NCBI GenBank assembly: GCA_026770615.1
Contig: MU631340.1
Span: 208,498 to 236,623, forward strand
DNA: 28,126 nt
Origin: Pavlovales sp. CCMP2436
Taxonomy: Eukaryota > Haptophyta > Pavlovophyceae > Pavlovales
Direction: 5' to 3'
The position numbers and the translations under genes were made by a program. Positions within the stretch are counted from its first letter, which is position 1. The number at the start of each line of letters is the position of its first letter. A model generated the notes under the pieces. It was not told the origin of the DNA, ran no database searches, and worked only from the letters and a program-made list of their open reading frames with translations. Below, piece by piece: positions 9,245 to 17,919 of the stretch.

Positions 9245-11317
9245 ATGGCGCCAGCGGCGCAGATGAGACGCGTGCGAGGGCCAAGAGCGGCGGCCGTGCT
9301 GGCGGGGCTGCTCCTCGCAACGGCCCCATGTCCGAGCGCGGGGGGACCGGGAGACCCGCGGGTCGCCGCGCTGCTCGAGGCGTGCGCGGGGGCGCAGTGG
9401 GAGCGCGCCGCCCCGCTGGCACGCACGCTCGCAGCAGAGGGGCACGCTGAGTGGGAGGCGGACCGATTCCACCAGTCGCGCGCCCTCTACAGTGCGCTCC
9501 TCGGTGCATGCAGCTGCAACGGCATCGCACCCTGCGCGCCGCTCAGCCGGCGCGAGCAGCTGCAGGTGCACGCAAACCTCGGCAGCAGCCTGATGCTCCT
9601 TGCGCGCGAGCCAGACGTGCCTGCAGGCGCTCGTGCGGACCTGCTTGAGGGCGCGCGCTACCACTGGTCGATCCCGCTCCAAGTGATGCCCTCGGAAGAG
9701 AACTTGCGCTACTTCCACAGGCTATGCGCGGCGGACGCAGAGCTGGCGCGCGCGCTCGCCGATGCCATGCCGCTGGCAGCCGCCGCCGCCGCTGAGGGCC
9801 GAACGGCGACGGTGCGCTCAATCGAGCGGCGCGACGTGTCCTCCATCTCGCGCGAGGATTTCGTCCGTTCCTACGCAAGCCCGCGCGTACCCGTGGTTCT
9901 CACGGGGGTTTCTACAGGCTCTGCTTTGCCCACGCTGGAAGACATCGTCCGTGTTTGCGGAGCACAGCGAGTCACACTGCAGCGCAGCACCGTTGGCCTT
10001 GGTGGGAGGAGCGAGATGGGTGGGCCGGCGCCCGCGGCCTGGGCAGGCATGCACAGGGCGCCAGGCACCACAACGCTCGCCGAGCTCCACGCTGAGCTGC
10101 AGCGGGGGGGTGTGGCGGACGGCTGGCAGCTCTTTGACTGGGCCCTGCCCCGCCACTGCCCCGAGGCCGCACAGATGCTCTTCGCACAGAGCTGGCTGCC
10201 CCTCCAGCTTCTCCAAGGCAGCGAGCTCATCGGCCTGCCGCCAGACGCAGAGGCCAACGGCATGCGCTGCGTGCTCGCCGGCGGCTTCCCTTCGCTCTTC
10301 TTGCAGCCGGCGGACACAGGCTGCGCCCCGCATATAGACGCCTACGGCACCCACTTCTGGCAGCTCGTCCTGCAGGGCCGCAAAACCTGGCGCGTGGCAC
10401 CCGCAGGCCAGGCACACCTGCTCGCGCCGCACCCGCCGCGGGTACGTTTTTTTATTTTTTTAACTAAGACTTACTTACATAGAAAGGTGGGGCAGCAGAC
10501 GGTGGGTTGCAGGCATATGTTTTTTTTGCTTAGTTTAATTATCCTTGTACTGATCAAGCTAATGTTATGTCACGCTCGCCCAGCAATACACACTATTGAG
10601 CCGGTATTCATGTTCATATTCATGTGCATGTGCAGATTCATATTCATATTCATATTCATGTGCATATTCATTTTTTTAATTTTTTTAATCTAGTTGCGCA
10701 CGCTNNNNNNNNNNNNNNNNNNNNNNNNNNNNNNNNNNNNNNNNNNNNNNNNNNNNNNNNNNNNNNNNNNNNNNNNNNNNNNNNNNNNNNNNNNNNNNNN
10801 NNNNNNNNNNNNNNNNNNNNNNNNNNNNNNNNNNNNNNNNNNNNNNNNNNNNNNNNNNNNNNNNNNNNNNNNNNNNNNNNNNNNNNNNNNNNNNNNNNNN
10901 NNNNNNNNNNNNNNNNNNNNNNNNNNNNNNNNNNCCCCCCCCCCCACGCCAACCCTCCACCTCTCCTCCCCCCCCCTTGTTGACGGGCAGGTCCTCTTCG
11001 TCCCCGCGGGCTCGCCGCACCAGGTGCTCAACCGCTACTCCCCAGATGAGGGCAGCCCCGGTAATCTAGATCTAATATTAGTAGTAATAGTAATAGTAGT
11101 AATAATAATAATAATGATAGTTGTGAGATGATAAAGATTATAAATAGTAATATTCCGAATATGACTAGTTTATCACTAATCACAATTCACATCAACTCTA
11201 AGACTAATACTGAGAAAATACCAATCCACCCACTGCAGATATCATGAAAGCCACCTCCCTCAACGCTGGGTGTTTGCGGGTATGTTGAAGGTTTATACTA
11301 ACTAACTAACTGATACA

Positions 11318-11351
<34 letters not shown>

Positions 11352-11630
11352 GCGCTGGTCGCGGCTCTCTCCGCAAATTTTATTGACGAGACGAACGTGC
11401 GTGAGGCAGAAACAGAACTCTACCTCGGGGCCGAGCTGGGTTCTGCTCCCGACGTGGCCTGCACGCACGAGCACGTGCGCAGAGCCATGCTTGCGCTTCA
11501 CTCAGTCGAGAGCGCAGCGCCCGATGACTCGCTCGAGGATCGGGGACAGGAGCGCACCTGCGCCGATTCGGATGACGGCGCGACGAAAGCGTCGCCGAGT
11601 GCGCTGTCTCAATCAGACTTCGTCAAATAG
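9245..11630 (+). CDS. Secreted or ER JmjC/cupin-8 oxygenase, multi-exon, interrupted by assembly gap
   Basis: JmjC-type Fe(II)/2-oxoglutarate oxygenases hydroxylate or demethylate protein or nucleic acid side chains. Exon 1 is 9245-10441 (399 codons, donor GTACGT). An exon at 10991-11060 (acceptor GGGCAG) and a last exon at 11353-11630 (292-bp intron 11061-11352) follow. The N terminus is a signal peptide (RRVRG, then AAAVLAGLLLATAPCPSA), suggesting ER or secretion. Residues about 60-165 look like TPR-type helices. The JmjC part shows CAPHIDAYGTHFWQLVLQGRKTWRV with iron ligands His363 and Asp365; VLFVPAGSPHQVLN supplies the third ligand His, and ALVAALSANFIDETN is the usual following strand. 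The segment between the two halves is missing, probably one exon in or near the N gap. Architecture resembles JMJD8-like luminal proteins; substrate unknown. Confidence 0.85.
10705..10934. other. Assembly gap (230 N)
   Basis: The bases are unknown. The gap lies inside the JmjC gene, and its left flank is rich in CATATT/CATGTG simple repeats (10610-10675), the likely cause of the break. Open frames through the Ns mean nothing. Confidence 0.99.
11318..11350 (+). repeat. (AAT)11 microsatellite abutting a splice acceptor
   Basis: Eleven perfect AAT triplets end two bases before the exon at 11353, so the acceptor AG directly follows the repeat. There is no pyrimidine tract on this side. Confidence 0.9.
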
Positions 11631-11986
11631 TATGGCCCGTGATCACCCTACATTAAGATCTAATTTTAACTATCCGAGTGACCGTCGAGAGCTCTATAAA
11701 TACTATACAGTCTAGATATGTAATTATGTAACTATTAAATTATGTTTTGCACTTAAATTTTTAGGTACCGCCCCGGCACACCATAAAGCTATGTGCGTGG
11801 CTCTTCTGATGTCACACCTCGATCAGGCTCGTATTACCAGACATCAGGGATCACCTTGAGCCGTCTATTAGTCAGGCCCTGGCGAAAGGAGGTAGCGCCG
11901 GAACCTTTAAGTGGGTGATGCCAGGAAGCGACGGTCGTGCAGCGGTGCCTCAACTTCTAGGTCGCTGAGTTTGGATCCGGTTGGGA
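11631..11986. other. Intergenic, convergent 3' ends
   Basis: This is the space between the 3' ends of the JmjC gene (plus) and the heme oxygenase gene (minus). It is AT-rich at 11640-11765, probably 3' untranslated sequence. No further feature is seen. Confidence 0.5.
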
Positions 11987-13108
11987 TCAGCGCAAGCTCG
12001 CCATGAGCGAACCAGCGCCCTTGAACGAGGCGGCCGTCTGCTCGACGCACTCGGAACGCTGCTCCGGAGTCCACGCCTCTGCCATGTCGTCGATGTGCTT
12101 GCGCGCGGCGCCGAGGAGCTCCTTCACGTCGCCATCCCACTGCGCGGACGGACGGACGTTAGTTAGTGTGTGTGGCGGTGGTGGTGGTGTTTGGGGGGGG
12201 GGGGCTGAGCGCATAAACCTTGTGCGCTGCTCAATGATGGCGAAGCAAAGGAGCGAAAGCCGCACCTCGTAAAAGGAGTGACATTCAGCGGTGGGGACGG
12301 TGTCCGTGTGCTCTGCTAAAGTCCCTTGATCCGAGTGTTTCTCAACACTTGAGTCCGGTGGAGACCTGTCATGGGACGGACATATTTCTAGATATTTATA
12401 CACGCACCTTGTAAAAGTCGAGAACGCGGCCCTCGAGAAGAGCGTCGGAGAGCTGCTTGCCGATCATCCGGCCACCCGCCGTGTGCGCAAAGTAGTAGTT
12501 GTAAAAGTGGCAGACGAATGCGGGCGTCGGAAGCGTCTTCAACATGCTCGCGTAGTCAGTGGCAATGGCGGTGGGCGTGGCCGCCTCGCACCCTTCCGAG
12601 ATGAGCAACGCGATGTCCAACTTGAGCGGGGTCGTGCGCTCGAGCCCGGTGCTCCGGAGCAAGCTCAGCTCGGGCCGCGCGCTCACGATCTCCTCCATCG
12701 CACCGTAGACGACTTGCGAGTCGACGAGGAACTGCATGTAGCCCGCGCGGGTCGGAGCCCACTGCTTCATCGGGGTCTGCGACTTCTGCTCGCCCTCCTT
12801 GGGTGCCTGCTCTCGCGTGTGCAGCTTCATCGCAGCCTTACGCATCTCGGTCTGCACGAAGCCCACCGCCGGCTCCTGAGAGCGCGGCGCGCGGGGCGAG
12901 CAGGTGGGGCGTGGGTCAGCGTCAGCCGCAGCCGACAACGCGGCCGCGCCTCTCTGCGCCCTCTCTGTGGTGCGCGCACCTTCGAGGCCGCGCCGTGCCC
13001 GCCCATCGCCGAGGCGGTGACGTGTGAGCGCACTCCCCGCAGCGGAGCGACGCGGGCCCCGCCCTGCATGGCAGCGGCAGCGACGCATAGTGTCACGAGA
13101 GCTGCCAT
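11987..13108 (-). CDS. HMOX: Plastid-type heme oxygenase, three exons
   Basis: Heme oxygenase opens heme to biliverdin, releasing iron and CO; in algal plastids this feeds bilin synthesis. Exons are 13108-12980 (donor GTGCGC), 12875-12408 (acceptor CTCTCAG) and 12139-11987 (acceptor CCGCGCAG), both introns phase 0, giving 249 residues. The body matches plant HY1-type enzymes: GFVQTEMRKAAMKLHTREQA with proximal heme ligand His62, VDSQVVYGAMEEIV, LRSTGLERT, FVCHFYNYYFAHTAGGRMIG (the distal-helix glycine region), LDFYK spliced to WDGDVKELL, and AEAWTPEQRSECVEQTAASF. Residues 1-43 (MAALVTLCVAAAAMQGGARV and on) look like a signal peptide plus Arg-rich transit peptide, as for complex plastids. Length is normal. 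A 28-bp palindrome and a TTAG tract lie just upstream. Confidence 0.93.
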
Positions 13109-13151
13109 CTTCACTGGGAACTTCGTTGGGTGCCGGCACCGATTCAACCCA

Positions 13152-13160
13152 CTAACTAAC
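13152..13160 (-). promoter_or_regulatory. TTAGTTAG tract upstream of heme oxygenase
   Basis: In coding orientation this reads GTTAGTTAG and ends 44 bp before the ATG. Similar tracts in the same orientation precede the genes at 9245 and 20466. Function is unknown. Confidence 0.35.
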
Positions 13161-13201
13161 AACGCTCGAAGATGTTCACGGTGCCACACGCGTCAACTTA
13201 A

Positions 13202-13229
13202 GTGCTTAAGTGCTTAAGCACTTAAGCAC
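13202..13229. repeat. Perfect 28-bp palindrome of TTAAGTGC/GCACTTAA units
   Basis: The stretch is its own reverse complement and is built from repeated GTGCTTAA and its complement. It lies 94 bp upstream of the heme oxygenase start. It could be a cruciform-forming repeat or a dimeric protein-binding site; the sequence alone does not decide. Confidence 0.95.
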
Positions 13230-14214
13230 AGAGGAAGCATTGCTAATTCACGGAAGTGCCACACGACGAATGTCTTCATTGTGCGTGTGACGGGTCGTCG
13301 GGCCGAGGGTGTCAAAAAGTTGAAATACATCACCATTTTGACCCAAAGCCTACGTAGTTGTTTTGAAATATGAAACGACACTCACACAGCCAAGATCGAG
13401 TTGCGGGCTCGGGCCACGGGCGTCGCCGTCAGCGCCGGTCTTGCCAGGCTAGAGTTATAAGGCCCCCGAGCCTGTTGCCATGGATATCCTTCACTCGTCA
13501 GTGATCGCGGATTCTGGGCTTTCCTTATAGTTAGTTAGTTAGTTAGTATCACCCTTCAACACACCCGCAAACGCCCTACCTTATAGAATCTATTATAGTT
13601 ATATTAGTACTTGCGAAAATGGGGCAGTGGTGGCCCATTTTTCAGTTGGTTACAAAGCTTAGGCGCAGCTGAAGACCTGCTGGAACGGCGGATTCACTTG
13701 CGAAAGTGACGTCGTTATGAACCGACGACGATGAGAGGACTCGAGCGGAATAAATTATAATAGTAATACAACTATATTACAAGCTCCACTACGTCATACG
13801 CTCGTGAGGAGGGAGCAGACAGGGGCTAGCAGTCGAAGCTGCGCGCTAGGGATGGCAGTGGACTCTCAGCGGTCAATTACTATTAGGCAGTGCCTGTGCG
13901 CCGGCAGGCACTTTGGGCCCCAGACATGCAAGCCAGCAAGGTGTAGCTTTTAGTTTTGAAACTGCGCTCTCGATCAGTCAATGGGCTCTAAGTCTAAACT
14001 CTAATAATCTGAACAGCGTGCCTACCTAGGTCTGTGTAGGGCACGCGAGGACTCGCGCGCGTGAGCTTGGAGCTTGGAAGTCAACTCCATCTGATCCAGC
14101 GTGCATGATGGCTGGGCACGCCCCGCGTCGGAACGTGCTGAGCCGTCAACCATCAGCTCAGCTGCCCCACCTCGCGGCACGCGTACGCTGCGCGTAGCTT
14201 GTGGTCGTTACAGC
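13230..14214. other. Intergenic region with interspersed (CTAA)n repeat
   Basis: There is no supported gene in about 985 bp. Bases 13529-13575 hold a TTAG tract joined to a short module that recurs, inverted, in the JmjC intron at about 11268-11313. A short inverted repeat (AGTGCCTG/CAGGCACT) lies near 13885-13910. Translations here lack any protein likeness. Confidence 0.5.
13529..13575 (-). repeat. Interspersed module with CTAA tail (copy also at 11268-11313)
   Basis: On the minus strand this reads GGCGTTTGCGGGTGTGTTGA, then AGGGTGATA and a CTAA run. The plus strand at 11268-11313 reads GGTGTTTGCGGGTATGTTGA, then AGGTTTATA and a CTAA run. The two are the same family in opposite orientations. 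Confidence 0.75.
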
Positions 14215-14976
14215 CTATAGCGCAGACGCCTCTAATTGGTCGACGAGCAACTCGAGCTGCAGCACGAGCTCGTCCGCGCAGGAGCCGTCCTCCACGAGTG
14301 GTGCGCAGTCGTCCTCGTTCTCGTCCTGCAGCAGCTGGTTGAGGCGGTTGAGCGCGTGGCCGAAGCGACTGTGCATGAGCGCCTACATGCGCACCGTTTC
14401 GTGGTGCCCGCTGGGGGCGTGCTGGTCTTCTCTTCGCCCCCGCTGCAGCGCAGGGTTCGCTGAGAAGGGACGCAGGCCCGGGTTCGCTGAGAGGGGACGC
14501 ATCGCCTGCGGCGTGCTGGGCGCCGACTCGCGCATCATCCATCGCTGCGAGGGCCCAGTGATCTGCAGCCCGCCCGAGGTCGAGACGGCCCACGCCAAGC
14601 CGTCGCCGCCGCCCCTGTGGGACGGACTCTTGTCGACCGCGCCCGCGTTGCTGAATGAGTTGATCGAGTCCTCCGCGGCCATCTGCGTCGAGTCCCGGTT
14701 CACCCGGCGGGAGACGCGCGGGATGCTCAGGCCCTCGGTGGAGGGCGAGAGCGGCTCGCCGAGCGGCGACGGCGGCGGGCGACGAGCACGTTGCTGCTGC
14801 TTCCCCGCGGACAGCTCTCCCGGTCTCAGCAAGGGCGGGGTGTTGGGCGCCTGCATGCGCAGCATGGACCGCCGCGACGGGCCCTGCACGACGAGCCCGC
14901 CCGCGGTCGATATCGCCCACTCCGACGGGCCCTGCACCGAGACGGGCGTGAGCGGCCGGCGCTGCAGGCGCGACAT
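14215..14976 (-). CDS. Unrecognised protein with duplicated GPS/GGL motif and an in-frame TAG
   Basis: The frame starts at 14976 (MSRLQRRP) and reads 197 codons to a TAG at 14385-14383. The same frame then continues 55 codons with good coding character (RFGHALNRLNQLLQDENEDD, then a Leu/Glu-rich helix) to a TAG at 14217-14215. Either one Tyr-like codon has become TAG, or translation ends at 14383, or TAG is read through; a 12-nt intron is not credible. The first part is Ser/Pro-rich, probably disordered, with an internal repeat: GPSEWAISTAGGLVVQGPSR and later GLAWAVSTSGGLQITGPSQR, each followed by an R-M-rich segment and AP(N/S)TP. The C-terminal 45 residues look like an acidic amphipathic coiled helix. 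Family unknown. The gene is divergent from GRASP. Confidence 0.5.
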
Positions 14977-15251
14977 GGCGCCGAAGGGTGCGCCGAAGGG
15001 TGCAAGCAGAGACGCGCCGACCGACGTGCGCGCGAGCGAGTAGGCGAGCGACGAAGCGCGTCTGCGGCTCGGGCGAGAGGCCGCAGATAAGCGAGAGACC
15101 GCAGAGATGCGCGTACGCCGAGGTATAGAGCGCCTGCCCTCCCCGTCCGCACACAGTTATAGCGCGGCGGCGCAACTCCCGCGGCCAACAGTGAAATTTG
15201 ACGCTCCGCGGCGGCGTCGTTGCAGGAAGGCGAGAGCTCCCGTGAGCTCTC
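14977..15251. promoter_or_regulatory. Divergent promoter region between the repeat protein and GRASP genes
   Basis: These 275 bp separate two divergent start codons. A 13-bp near-tandem GCGCCGAAGGGT unit occurs just before the minus-strand start (about 14980-15002). No TATA-like element is evident. Confidence 0.35.
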
Positions 15252-16124
15252 ATGGGGCTCGTGCCCTCGGTCGAGGCCGACCAGGAGGAGATGCTCGACG
15301 TGATCGGCAAGGAGCACGGCTACCGGGTGCACCACGTGGAGGCCGACTCGCCCGCCGCGCTGGCCGGGCTGGTCTCGATCCTCGACTACATCGTCGTGGC
15401 GAACGGGGTGCGCGTCGACCAAGAGGACGGACGGCTAGTGCAGATGATCGGCGAGAGCAAAGACTTGGAGATGCGGCTCTGCATCTTCAACACGCACACA
15501 CTGCGCACGCGCGAGGTGACCATCGTCCCAAACGACAAGTGGGGCGGCAGCGGGCTGCTCGGCTGCACCATCCGCTTCGACGTGCTACACAGCCACGACA
15601 AGCACACGCTGCACGTTCTCGACGTGTACGAGAGCTCGCCCGCGTCCATGGCCGGGCTCGAGGGGAACAACGACTACATCATCGCGGTGGGCGACCTCCT
15701 CTACAACGGGATGAACGAGTTCATGGAGATCGTGCACCACAACATGCTTCGCGAGGTGCGGCTCTACGTGTACAATGCGGCGACCGAGACGGTGCGCGAG
15801 TGTCCGATCGTGCCGGACAATCAGTGGGGCGGCGATGGCACGCTTGGCTGTGCGCTGGGCGCGGGGTACCTGCATTTGCTACCGCAGAGCCGCCTGCGCG
15901 TGCTGAGGCGGCCCAACAGACAACTGGCGTCGTCCGCTACCGGGCGCTCCTCGGGGGATTTGGCCGCCCCAGAAGTGGCAACGGACGCCAACGGCTCATC
16001 GGGGCCCGTCGCCGCGCCGCCGCCGCCAACGTCAGCACAGCTGCACTCGCTCCCGTCGCCGGCCAGAATGCCAGAACGCACCCCGCACTCGCTCCTGCCG
16101 TCCGAGGATGCGTTCGACCCTTAA
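15252..16124 (+). CDS. GRASP: GRASP-family Golgi reassembly stacking protein
   Basis: GRASP55/65 proteins attach to the cytosolic face of Golgi cisternae, oligomerise through tandem PDZ-like domains and help stack cisternae and unconventional secretion. This intronless gene encodes 290 residues. Gly2 (MGLVPS) is the expected N-myristoylation site. PDZ1 (about 20-108) contains GYRVHHVEADSPAALAGL and VPNDKWGGSGLLGC. PDZ2 (about 112-208) contains VLDVYESSPASMAGLEGNND and VPDNQWGGDGTLGCALGAGY followed by LHLLP, the hallmark repeated W-G-G-x-G-x-LGC blocks. The C-terminal 80 residues are Ser/Pro/Ala-rich and disordered, as in the regulatory SPR tail of animal GRASPs. Start choice is supported by the conserved Gly2. 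The neighbour at 14976 is divergent. Confidence 0.95.
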   Translation: MGLVPSVEADQEEMLDVIGKEHGYRVHHVEADSPAALAGLVSILDYIVVANGVRVDQEDGRLVQMIGESKDLEMRLCIFNTHTLRTREVTIVPNDKWGGSGLLGCTIRFDVLHSHDKHTLHVLDVYESSPASMAGLEGNNDYIIAVGDLLYNGMNEFMEIVHHNMLREVRLYVYNAATETVRECPIVPDNQWGGDGTLGCALGAGYLHLLPQSRLRVLRRPNRQLASSATGRSSGDLAAPEVATDANGSSGPVAAPPPPTSAQLHSLPSPARMPERTPHSLLPSEDAFDP

Positions 16125-16437
16125 GGCTTATTTAAGGAGCGGGCCTCATGCTGGGCCCACGTGAGGCGGCCACAAAAGCGCCACCCGCGCGATATTGAAA
16201 CCCTCGACAAGCTCGGGGGTTCACCGCAAGCGGCCGCCCTATGTGGTCCATCGGGTGGTGATGTGAGGGCGAGGTGCCGGGTGCGCAGCCTAGGTGCGCG
16301 GGAGCGCGTAGTCAGCCGCTCACATGCGACGGGTGTATGGGATCCATCGAGTTCGACGGGACACCGCACAGTTTAGCTTTATTCTGAGATACTGTACTGC
16401 TAAAAATAGATATTATACGCTCGTCATGTTTTGTGCC
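16125..16437. other. 3' flank of GRASP
   Basis: No gene is supported. The 3' end is AT-rich at 16370-16415, probably untranslated sequence and transcript end. Confidence 0.4.
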
Positions 16438-16690
16438 CCCCCCCTTGTCCCTCTAGGGGGGTACGTTCGACGTAATTTCGGAAAAAGAACGTAGGGGCGG
16501 GGAACGTTACGGCCTCGAAGTAAAAAATAACGAGGAGGGTTCGTTACGGCCTCGAAGATAAAATAACGAGGGGGGGGTCGTTCGCAGCCGCAGGCCGCGA
16601 GCTCGAACGTAGAAGGGGGGATACGTTCAGTGACGTTCACGGCCGCAGGCCGCGGGGTAGGGGGGGTACGTTCAACGTTCCCTCCCAAAA
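16438..16690. repeat. Degenerate G-rich repeat block with ACGTTC and GGCCTCGAAG motifs
   Basis: A near-exact 30-bp unit beginning GTTACGGCCTCGAAG occurs at 16506-16535 and 16543-16571. GCCGCAGGCCGCG occurs near 16587 and 16642. The hexamer ACGTTC or its complement recurs throughout, separated by runs of 5-9 G. It has the look of a decayed minisatellite. An open frame through it is low complexity and not convincing. Confidence 0.8.
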
Positions 16691-17393
16691 GTGCCTACAG
16701 GAGGATAAGGGGGGGGGTTACAAAATGACGCGCGTATTAGATATGTTCACAGGCGCGAGCGAGCCCGCAAGGCCAAACTCGCGCGCTTCAGCATCTTCGC
16801 GCGACAGGCCATCCGACCTGCTGCCAGTGCACCCCGCTGCCAGTGTGCAAGTTCCTAGTACTTAAACGTCCGTCCCGGGAGGCTCGCACTGGACCTACTA
16901 AGAGTAAGCATCGATTGAAAATTGAAAAACACTCAAATCCAGGGATCCGCCCACGGCCCAGGGCCAGTGCAGAGAGCGACGGCTCCACCGTGGTGCCCGT
17001 GGTGCCTGGGGGGCATTGTACATCGAGGTCAATATTGCCACTGGCTCGTTGCTTTCAGTTGAAGTAGCTAGTTGCATCTATGTCGCTTGGCGTTGCATCA
17101 CATACATCGTGCTGAGTGCTGTCAGTGTCTGGATCGTGAACGTCCCCGGGGCCCGTAGCGACGACGGTCCGGATGATTCCTGGCAGGTTTGAGCTTCCGG
17201 GTGACCTCGACGCGAACTCACCTTACAGTGTTTGCACTTGCAGAGATGGAGCATCGCTTGCAGAGGCCGGGCATCGGCCAGCCGCGACGTTCCAGGCACC
17301 ACGCGTGCCTCGGTTCGAGATTGCCGAGCCCGTTGCCAAAGCTCTGGGCTCTCGGCGCATCCCCAACCCCCCCCCCCCCCGTGGAGCCCGCGC
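16691..17393. other. Intergenic, no supported gene
   Basis: This is mixed-composition sequence between the repeat block and the 3' end of MRPS33. Several short open frames exist on both strands but none resembles a known protein. Confidence 0.5.
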
Positions 17394-17750
17394 TCACTTC
17401 TTCTTTCTGCCCGCGCGCTTGCCCTGCCCCTTCTTGGGTGGCAACTTGTTCCCGCGCTTGCGGTCGGCGAGGTCCTGCTTGACATTGTCATTGACTTCGG
17501 TCATCAGCCCGCGCTCGTTGCCTACCGCCATCATGTGCCACAGAACGTGCCGCTGCGGGTTGCGGAAAGTGGACATCGAGAACGGCTCGTAGTGTTCGGC
17601 TATCTTCCTGCCGATGAGCGTCTTGATGAGGTTCTTCCGCCCGTTCGGCCCCCCGTTATTCCCGAAGTGCGTCCGGGAAAACGCGCCAAAGATGTGGTGC
17701 TTCGCCTCAGCCACCGTGCGCTGCACTAGTGCCCCCACCCGCCCCGCCAT
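17394..17750 (-). CDS. MRPS33: Mitochondrial ribosomal protein S33
   Basis: This small-subunit mitoribosome protein acts in mitochondrial translation. The 118-residue, single-exon product has the family layout: an N-terminal helix with AKHHIFGAF (residues 16-24), GRKNLIKTLIGRKIAEHYEP (37-56), a middle region, and the diagnostic basic tail PPKKGQGKRAGRKKK (104-118). Animal MRPS33 ends in a very similar PKKGxGKRA segment and is about 106 residues long. No classical presequence is visible, but the Arg/Lys-poor acidic-free N terminus (MAGRVGALVQRTVAEAK) could act as one. The gene is divergent from the SAAL1-like gene with 169 bp between starts. Confidence 0.82.
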   Translation of the reverse strand: MAGRVGALVQRTVAEAKHHIFGAFSRTHFGNNGGPNGRKNLIKTLIGRKIAEHYEPFSMSTFRNPQRHVLWHMMAVGNERGLMTEVNDNVKQDLADRKRGNKLPPKKGQGKRAGRKKK

Positions 17751-17919
17751 GCCACGAGAGCTCTGCTGGGAGCCCGCGACGACAGCAACGAGAGCTCGGC
17801 CGCGGGGAACGCGCGCGACGACGAGAGCTCGAGCCGTGGAACTGCGACGAGCTGATCTTGGGCCTCGGCACGATGGCAGAAAAATCCAATTCTGATTCTT
17901 ACAGAGCGGAACCGTTCAG
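17751..17919. promoter_or_regulatory. Short bidirectional promoter region
   Basis: These 169 bp separate the divergent starts of MRPS33 and the SAAL1-like gene. GAGAGCTC recurs at about 17756, 17789 and 17824. A shared promoter is likely by spacing alone. Confidence 0.45.

Noticed and set aside
10624..11131. Open frames of about 94-145 codons on both strands across the N run
   Set aside because: They consist mainly of unknown residues and are artefacts of the assembly gap.
12396..13139. Single 247-codon reading of heme oxygenase beginning at 13139
   Set aside because: The first 90 residues are intron and out-of-frame exon 1 sequence. The spliced model gives a plausible targeting leader and restores the C-terminal exon.
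14371..14396. A 12-nt or 26-nt intron to bypass the TAG at 14383
   Set aside because: Twelve nucleotides is too short for splicing, and the 26-nt option leads into a low-complexity wrong frame.
14153..15422. Minus-strand frames of 385 and 198 codons and a plus frame of 280 codons over the 14215-14976 gene and GRASP promoter
   Set aside because: Composition is low-complexity Arg/Ala/Pro. The chosen frame alone shows an internal protein repeat and a helical C terminus.
15107..16135. 342-codon plus frame overlapping GRASP
   Set aside because: It is a shifted-frame shadow. The GRASP frame has all the family blocks.
17300..17345. Possible tRNA because of GGTTCGAGAT
   Set aside because: The surrounding stem (CTCGG/CCGAG) encloses a 10-nt loop, and no acceptor, D or anticodon stems can be drawn.
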